Shown one piece after another: positions 1 to 9,400 of a stretch of 64,000 nt of DNA. The notes below the pieces were generated by a model. It worked only from the letters and a program-made list of their open reading frames with translations. It ran no database searches and was not told the origin of the DNA. Origin of the DNA: Stieleria neptunia (GTDB lineage: Bacteria; Planctomycetota; Planctomycetia; Pirellulales; Pirellulaceae). A program made the position numbers and the translations under genes. Positions within the stretch are counted from its first letter, which is position 1. The number at the start of each line of letters is the position of its first letter. Where the stretch lies: contig NZ_CP037423.1 in the NCBI RefSeq assembly GCF_007754155.1, forward strand, positions 868,001 through 932,000. The letters run 5' to 3'.

Positions 1-456
1 ACGATGGCCCTTCCGGGCCGTCGTCTGCACGTCTCTCCACGACGACCTAGAAAGGACGTCGTACAATGATTCGCCAACCACATCTCACTCGAACGGCGAG
101 ATCGTCTGTAATTGTCGCGTTCCGCGTCTTTTCTAAGCTGCTCCGAGTACGACGGCCCTTCCGGGCCGTCGGTCTTAGCTGGACGGTCCCTCAAGGCCAG
201 GCACCAACGCATGCCACCAAACCAGTCGCGTCCCCGGCGCCGAATCGTGGTTCACCAAATCTTCGCACCGACGCGGCGAATCCCACAAAATACTGAAAAA
301 TAGTCCACCCCTTACTACACCGAAACTTGGTTTCTTCTATGATCTGCAGAGCCGCAGGTTCCTAGGGGGAGCGACTGGCCACCCGGCCGGAGTCGTTGGT
401 TACTGTGCGCGAGTCGCCACAACCAACCATCACTTGACCGGGAAAGCAAACTGGCC
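1..456. other. Intergenic region with two copies of a GC hairpin
   Basis: I see no convincing gene here. Two copies of a perfect palindrome-like hairpin (ACGGCCCTTCCGGGCCGT core) lie at about 2-23 and 150-172, roughly 150 nt apart. They could be terminators of a gene to the left of the window or members of a short palindromic repeat family. A 76-codon frame starting at 66 reads through the second hairpin and has no recognisable features, so I do not call it. Confidence 0.5.
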
Positions 457-3400
457 ATGGGAATCTCGTACCCCAAATCCAATTCAAACGAGAAACGTTG
501 TCGATCCTTACGATCAACGTCCAAACTGGCAAGCGGAAAACGGCACCGGCTGAGACTGCAGCTAGAGCAACTCGAATCACGCCACTTGCTCGCCGGCGAC
601 ATCGACCTCGCACCAGATCTGTCGCCGCAGTCAGCCGTGCCCCCGGCGCCGATCAGCTGGTTCGAATCCTTTGACGATGTTTCGCGAATCGAGTTCGAGT
701 CGCTGGCCGAAGTCGATCCGATGTACCCCGACGGATTCCAAGGTCCACGCGAACTCGCCGCCGGTGAATGGATCGTCCAATTGACAGAGTCAGCCGCGAG
801 AAAGATACGTGTGCTGCAATCGGCCGACGAGATCTTGGACGATGCCACAAACGACTTCACCATCATCGCCGGGCTCGGCTCCGAAGGCCTGATCCTGGTC
901 CGTGGCGAAGGCGTCTCCGCGGCCGACATTGAATTGAATTTGGGACGCAACGGTTCGGTGCAATCATTCGGCCTGAACTCGCTCATCACGGGGCAAGCGA
1001 CCGCGCCGAACGAATCGGATTTTGCTGCCGGTTTGCTCGGCGGGTTGACCACAATTGGTGCGGAGGCCGCCTGGGACGAATCGATCGGGGACATGCAAAC
1101 GGTCATCGGCGTGGTCGATTCGGGGATCGATCTGGATCATCCCGATCTGTATCTGAACATCTGGTTGAACCAGGGCGAAATCCCGGCGAGCTTTAGGGAC
1201 GATCTAGTCGATGTTGATGGTGACGGATTGATCACGTTTTATGATCTGAACAATTTGCAGGTGATCGATGGAACGATCTATGTCGCGTCCACCGTTGTAC
1301 TCGACGGTGGCGGCAATCTCGTCTCGGGAGATTTGGCGACGGCCGCAGAGTTGACTTCCGCGACACCCTATGCCATCGGAGCCAACGCAGCCTATGTTCG
1401 TGACTTGGCCGGGGACCGGAGCGATGTGAATGGCCGGATCGATGCGTTGGATTTGCTCGCGGATCGAAAATGGTCGGACGGTCGCGATACAGATCTGAAT
1501 GGCTTCTTCGACGATTTCTTTGGCGTCAATTTCCGCAGCGGCGGAGGCGACCCCTTTGCCGCCAACCAGCCCGACGACCAGCTTAGTCACGGCACACACG
1601 TCGCAGGAACCATCGGCGCGGTCGGTAATAACGCGATCGGTGTGGTGGGGGTCAACTGGCAGACGTCAATGATGTCGCTGCGAATTCTTGACAACAACAA
1701 TCGCAGCGACGCGGGAGCGGGTTTGCGCGCGGTCAACTATGCCCGGATGATGCGCCAGCGACATTCCGTCGACGACGACAACCGCACCGTCCAAGGCGCC
1801 GACGTCCGCGTGCTCAACAACAGCTGGGGGCAACCGGGCGGCTACGAACCGGCGTTTGAAACAGCGATCAATCAGCTTGGTGACGAAGGCATCCTGTTTG
1901 TCGCCGCGGCAGGCAACGGTGACATCTTCGGCAACGGAATTAACAACGACCAGACGCCGTTTTTTCCGGCCAGCTATGATTCTGACAACGTGATCGCAGT
2001 TGCGGCAGCGACGCCCGATGGCCGACTGGCGACGTTCTCGAACTATGGAAATCACTCGGTCGACATTGCCGCGCCAGGAACCGGCATCCGCAGCACGCTC
2101 AAGGACGGCGGCTACGGAACCGCCAACGGAACCAGCATGGCGGCGCCGCACGTCGCGGGAACCGCGGCACTGATTTGGTCAGCATTTCCACAGGCCTCGT
2201 TGAAAGAGGTCCGCGCCGCGATGCTGAATGAAGCATCGGTTGATCCGTTCACAAGTGAAAACGTGCTGCTTTCCAGCGGCGGCCGGTTGAATTCCGCCAA
2301 GGCAACCAATGCAGATGTGTTCGCACCCTCGGCTCGGTTGATTTCCAAGCAGAACATCACGACGACGGGCGGGGCCACGACGGAGTTTACAGTCCAATAC
2401 AGCCACCGCGACGGGATCGATCTCGACAGCATCGGTGACGACGACATCATCGTGGCCCGCCAATGGGGGCCGCAAGTCGATCTCCCGGTCACGCTCAAAC
2501 CGGGCTCGAAAACGGTAACTCCGAGCGGCGTTCAAGCGACTTACGTGATGCAGGCCCCCGGCGGCGGCACGTTCACAAATTCCTCGTCTGTCGTGATTGA
2601 CGACGGCCCCCCGAACACGGTGACATCGTCGATTCACATCGACGACATTTTGGACATCCCGTCCGCCATCGCCGTTTCGATCAATGTCGAACACACCTAC
2701 GTCGGTGACCTCACCATCACATTGATCGCCCCAAGCGGTGCGCGGGCGATACTCGTTTCCCATCGTGGAGATGCGTCCGATCATTTTATCGACACGGTCT
2801 TCGACGATTCTGCGGCGACGTCGATCGCCAACGGCTCTGAACCCTTTACCGGGACGTTCAAACCGGAACAGAGTCTCACGCCACTGATTTCCTCTGGCAT
2901 CTTAGGCACATGGACGCTTGAGATCGAAGATGCTGCGGATGCAGATGGCGGATCACTGCAAGATTGGACGCTTGACTTTACTCCCCGATGGGACAGCCTG
3001 GACTATGGCGATTACCTGATTTCAACGTCCGCGGACAGTGTGAAAGCAGCAGCGACCGGAGTTCCGATCGAAACGCGTGTGATCGGGGCGTTCAATGTTC
3101 GTATCGACGATGACCCGTCAGTGATCTACGTCGACTCGTACTCTGATTCACTGGAGAGCGGTTCGCTACGCGGAGCGATCCTGGCTGCCAATGCGGCGTC
3201 CCCCGCCGAGCGGACCATCATTCTCGATCCCGGGACCTACACCATCGCTCTCCCATCGACCGTTGACCCGGCATCCTCGTTCGGTGCGTCGCTTGATGGG
3301 CTCGGCATCTACAATCCCGGCGGCTGGTCCGATGCCGACTCCGGAGATTTTGACGTCGCAGGACACGTAACGATCATTGGGGACAACAACGACGAGACGA

Positions 3401-6400
3401 TTATCGATGCCCAAGGACTGGATCGAGTTTTCAAAGTTCACTCCGGTGCAACTCTCGACCTTGCACGGTTGAAGGTCCAAGCAGGCATCTCACCGGCCGG
3501 TCAGGACGGCGGCGGAATCCTTTCGATCGGGAATCTGGATCTGTACCAAGTGACGGTAAGCGACAATCAAGCGCCTGGATTATCGCCAACCTACGGCGGT
3601 GGAATCGCAGCCTGGGAGGGGCATGTGACGCTCACCGAATCGTGGCTGACCGAGAACCAGGCGGATCGTGGAGGGGCGTTGTTCGTCAGCGGTGAGGCGT
3701 CCGGATTTGTCGAACGCAGCACCATGGACGATAACCAGGGCGGTGGACTGTATTCGCTTTCGTCGAATGACATTTCCGTCAGCAACTCGACTTTTTCGGC
3801 AAACGCCGGCGGCCTGGGGGCGATCGCCAACGGTTTTTACAACCTTTCGGATGCGACAGACCCCGTGATCAGCGGTGATGGAAACATTGTCGTTTTCGAG
3901 TCGGATGCAGACAATTTGGTCCCCGGCGATACGAACCAACTGAAGGACCTATTCGTCTATGACCGCTCGACCGGAATCACCGAACGGATCACTGACAACA
4001 ACCATGCGGGGTTCGATTTTGGCTTCGGCGTTCTGGATGATTTCTTTGCTGATGTTAGTGATGATGGCCGCTACGTTTCGTTTTCTTCGGAAGCGGACAA
4101 CTTGATTTCGAATGACAACAATGAGTTTTCCGACGTCTATCTTTTTGACCGATCGACGAAATTGATTGAACGCATCAGCGTGACGGCATCCGGGGGCGAG
4201 GCGGACGGCGAAAGCAACTATTCGTCACTCAGTGCTGATGGCCGTTTCGTCGCATTTTCGTCCAATGCAGAAGGATTGATTCGGGGAGAGGATAACCCGT
4301 TTGGAGGCATTTATGTCCTTGATCGTTTCACAGGAACACTTGAACTAGTCAGCGTCTCCGCTGCGGGAGAGGCGGGAGACAGTTGGAGCAGTAAACCGTC
4401 GATCAGCGCCGATGGCCGCTACGTTGCCTTTGAATCGGCTGCCACGAACCTTGTCCCGGCAGATTCCAATGGGGTGATTGACATCTTTGTCTATGACCGC
4501 TCAACACAGACCATCGAACGGGTCAACGTGGATGGCGCCGGAGTCGAAGCAAATGGAAAAAGCGAACTTCCCGACATCAGCGATGACGGACGATTTGTGA
4601 CGTTCGAGTCCGCAGCGACGAACCTTGTCGCCGGCGACACCAATGAACGGGATGACATATTCGTTTATGATCGGCTGCTCGATGCGATGGAGCGAGTCAG
4701 CGTAAGTGAAACGGGCGAAGAAGCGGAGTATGGCGCAAGAACACCAACAATTAGCGGTGACGGTCGCTTTGTCACGTTTGCATCATCATCGTCAACGCTG
4801 TTGCCTCGGGACGAATTCGGCGTGCACATCTACGTGTACGACCGATCGACGTCGACCGTTGAACGGGTCAGCGTCAACGATGCTGCGGTGGATGGAAACG
4901 ACTGGAGCGACGATCCGTCAATCAGTGCCGACGGACGTTTTGTGACGTTTCAGTCAAAAGCCAGCAATCTTGCGCCCGGCGACAGTGGCACCAGCACGGA
5001 GGACGTCTTCGTATTCGATCGAGACACGCGAACCGTCACGTCGGTGACCTATCGTCCATCGCCATCGAAGATTGACGTGATTCACTCGACGATCGCCTAC
5101 ACGTCAAATTCCGAGGTCAACCATTCGGTGGCCGGCGAAGTCACAATCAGTGAATCGTTGTTTGCCGCCAATCAAGTCATCAGCGACTTCGATGCATGTG
5201 CTTTGCCGGGAGCGGCGCAGAATGTTTTGTCGACGACATCGGAATCCAATCGGATCGCGCCCCTGACACGTCGTGGAACCCTGCCTCCAGTGCACCCCTT
5301 ACTGGCCGACAACCCGGCAGTCGACTCGGCAGATTCCTCCGCAGACGGCAGTCGAGATCAACTGCGACAAGTCCGTGGCCATTCGGACTTTGGCGCGGTC
5401 GAGGCGGGCACAGCGTCGGTCGAAGGAACGGTGTACTTTGATCGCAATCGCAATGGCCGATTCGATCTTGACGAACCGGGGATCGATGGCATCTCAATCC
5501 ATGCAAACGGGAGCACAAACCTAACGACAACCAGCGGTGAGAGTGACCAGAACCTGTCGCCACCGTTGGAAGCAGGCGGTTTGAGCCTGTCAGGACTGAA
5601 TCCCGGCACGATCGACTTTATCGTTCAAGAAACCACCGGATGGTCTGTCCATACACCACCTTTGGCTTTGGCGCGAAGCGGAAGTATTCTGGGCAACGCT
5701 GACAGTACGACCTCTTCGACAAGCAATAACGGACTCTACACGGCCTTCGTTTCCGACGCTGACAACCTGGTCGCTGGAGACACCAATAGTGCTTCGGATA
5801 TTTTTGTCTTTGACCGATTGAATGGAACGATCGAACGGGTCAGCCTGAATAACTCTGGAGCAGAGGGGAACGCGAGCAGCACCTCCCCGTCCATCAGCCA
5901 CGATGGTCGGTACGTCGCGTTTGAGTCGGATGCCAACAACCTCGTGCCGGCAGACACCAACGACACTTCTGACATCTTTGTTTACGACCGATCAACCAAA
6001 ACAGTCGAGCGTGTCAGCGTTGACGATTCAGGTTTAGAAGGCGATTCGTTTAGCAGCAATCCCTCGATCGCTGCCGACGGACGATACATTTCGTTTTACT
6101 CACACGCCGACAACCTGGTTTCGGGGGACAGCAACGGCGTGGGTGACGTCTTTGTTTATGACCGAATTGACAGCGAAATTGAGCGAGTCAGCGTGAGCAC
6201 GACTGGCGCCGAGGGGAATGCTCGTAGCGGATGGCCTTCGTTGAGTGCCGACGGACGTTTCGTAGCGTACGAATCGACCGCGGACAATCTTGTGGCGGGG
6301 GACACAAATGGCCGCGATGACATTTTTGTTTACGACCGGTTGGCGGATGAAGTCCAACGTGTCGGCGTTGACAATACCGGCAATGAAGCAAACGACGACA

Positions 6401-9400
6401 GTGAACACGTCTCGATCAGCGGAGACGGCAGGTTCATCACATTCACGTCTGACGCGAGTGATTTGGTGCCAGGCGACGACAATGAAACGTCTGATATCTT
6501 CGTTTACGATCAGGCCACCGGGTTGATCGAACGAGTCGAAATCGGACAACGACTCGGCGAAGGCTACACTGGAAGCTACCATCCTGCACTAAGTGCCGAC
6601 GGACGCTACATTGCGTTCCAATCGGAGGTTTTAGAATTCGATATTGACGACGCTTCGCTCGATTTCTCGTCGCGAATCTATGTTTATGATCGATCAGACA
6701 TGGTCTTCGAACTCATCTATACATCAGGAACAGATTTAGAACTTTTCGCCGAGCCATACTTTCTCTCACTTAGTCCCGACGCTCGTTTCGTTTCGTTCGA
6801 AACTGCCGATGACATTCTGGTGCCGGGAAATTTCAATGCGTTTAAGAACATTGCCGTCGCCGCCAATCCGATTGCCGAACCTGGCCTGACGAGAAATCTT
6901 CGGGCCGGTGACGTATTGACGGGGTTGGATTTCGGCCTCGTTCCCGATCCCGGGTCGATCAGCGGCAGAGTGTTTGCCGACGATCTTATCTCCAACGAAG
7001 TTTACGACCCCGGGGAGTTTCTGGGGGTTGAGGCAACCGTCTTTCTCGACCTCAACCAGAATCGACAACTCGATCAGGATGAGCCCTCCACGATCACCGG
7101 TACCGATGGCCGGTACGAGTTCCCTGAGCTTGAGGCCTACCTCTCGTATACCTTGGCCGTGATCTCGATCGCCGGGTATGAACAAGTTGCCCCCAGTGCA
7201 AACGAAGACTTCTCTTGGGACATCTTCCTGCCTCCCGACGGTGCGATCACCGATCGCGACTTCGCGTTCCGCCCAGTGGAGGGTTCCGGACAGTCCAGTG
7301 CTTCCTCTGTCAGCGGTCGATTGTTTGAGGATACGAATGGCAACGGTCTGTTCGATACCGGCGTCGACGTCCCGTTGGCCAACACGCCGATTTACCTGGA
7401 CGCCAACAACGATCGCAATCATACCGCCGGCGCCGATGAACCGATCGTGGATACCGCTGCGGACGGTACATTCATGCTCGACGGACTTGGGTCGCGAATC
7501 GTTTCGCTGCGAACGGAATTGAACGGAGACTTCGTACAAACGACTCCGCTTGGGAATGCCTTTGACCAACAATCGTTCGATCTGTTCGCTGGAATTGTCG
7601 CGTTTGATACGCCGAGCGAAGCGACCAGTGCGGATTTCAACCGCGACGGCTTTGACGATCTCGCCGTGTTGCTCAGCGATGGCAATCTACTGGCCATTCG
7701 TTTGAACGATCAGAACGGCGGGTTCGCGGCCAGCGATATCAACATCCCGCTGGGGCAGACCCAGGCGCTGCCCGGCACGTCGCTTCCGCTGGAGATGGTC
7801 GTCGGTCAGTTCAATCATGATGCTGCGGGCAAGCTGGATGTCGCGGTGGTTGGTCAGTCCGCGGGGAACGTGCTGATCCTGCTGGACTACGACAACCATT
7901 CGCAGGACTTCTTGACGCGTCGCTCGGTGCCGGTCGGGACAGCACCGATCAGTTTGACATCGGGCGACTTTGACAAAAACGGCTCGGTCGATTTGGCCGT
8001 CCTGAACTTCGGGACATTCACGCTGGCTCAAGCCTCGCCGCCGGTGTACGCAAAGATCGACGAAACATTTCAACTATTGCTCAACGACGGAACCGGCACG
8101 TTTGCGGCTCAAGCCGCAGTAACCGTTCCCGGCGACGACCCGGTGTCGATCGTCTCGGATGACTTTAACAACGACGGCAATCTGGATCTTGCCGTGCTTC
8201 ACAAGTCTCCGACGTTCCCCAATTCTCCCTTCGGAGACGTGACGTTGTTCACCGGTAACGGAGCAAACGTGTTTGCCGAATCGCATCGAGAGCCCGTCGA
8301 AGGTGGCCCGTTGGAGATGGTCAGCGGTGATTTCAACGGCGATGGACTGGCGGATCTGGCCGTCGCAAACGTCAGCCAAAACACGCTTTCGATCGTCGCC
8401 GGTCGCGCCGACGGCACGATTATTCGCGAAACGGCACACCCGATCGGCACCGGTGAAAAAGGCGTCGACAGCATGGATGTCGCCGACATCGACAACGACG
8501 GTGACTTGGATATCGTGGCGACCCGACTGTCTGACGGCGGTGTCGCCGTGTTCCGCAACATCACCGACACGACAGCCAACCCGCTGGTCGTGAAGTTTGA
8601 GCCACTGGAAAGTTTCGGCGTCGCGCAAGCGTCCATCTTTGAGCGTGCGCCGATCGTGCTGGCCAATTTCGATAACGATACGTCTGGCCCCAACGGAGCA
8701 GGCACGATCGATATCATCGCAATCCCGAAATCGACCGCGACGGTGAACGTCTTACTGAACACGCTCGTCGATGGTGGACACCGGGTCGCACTCGATGGAT
8801 TGAACACGATCAGCGACCTGAACTTCATCGTCACACCGACCGGCGACGTCGTGCCTCCAGTCGTAAAGAATGTTCAAGTTTCGGGTTCCGGTTGGATGTC
8901 TTCTTTCAAGTCCGCCGTCGACCCGGTGGACTTGCGCGGCGTCTCGCTGCCGGGGGCGGATCAATTGCGGGCGTTGCCGTGGCACAACATCGATACGATC
9001 GACGTCGAGTTCAGCGAAGACGTGCAAAACGCGACCGGCGGCATGGTCGATGCAGCGGACCTGACCTTGAACGGCGTCAACGTGGCCGACTACGAAGCTG
9101 CGGCTGGTTTTGGCATCACGACCAGTTACTCCGGCGGCGGTGGCGATGGGCCCTATCTGCTAACGATCAACCTGGCCGGAGCCGCCGACTTTGGGCCGGA
9201 TCGCATCACACTCGGCATCGAGGATTCGATCGTCGATGCCGCCGGCAATCCACTCAACGGCGATTGGATCGACGGCGTTTCCACCACTTCCGGAGATTTG
9301 GCCGCCGGAGGGAATTTTGTGTTCCACTTCAATGTGCTGCCGGGTGACGTCGAGGGGAATGGAAGCGTACTCGCCCTCGACGTGTTGATGGTAAATCAAG

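Noticed and set aside
66..296. 76-codon frame with an AAAGGA-like site upstream
   Set aside because: It reads through a GC hairpin that recurs at 2-23 and has no recognisable protein features.
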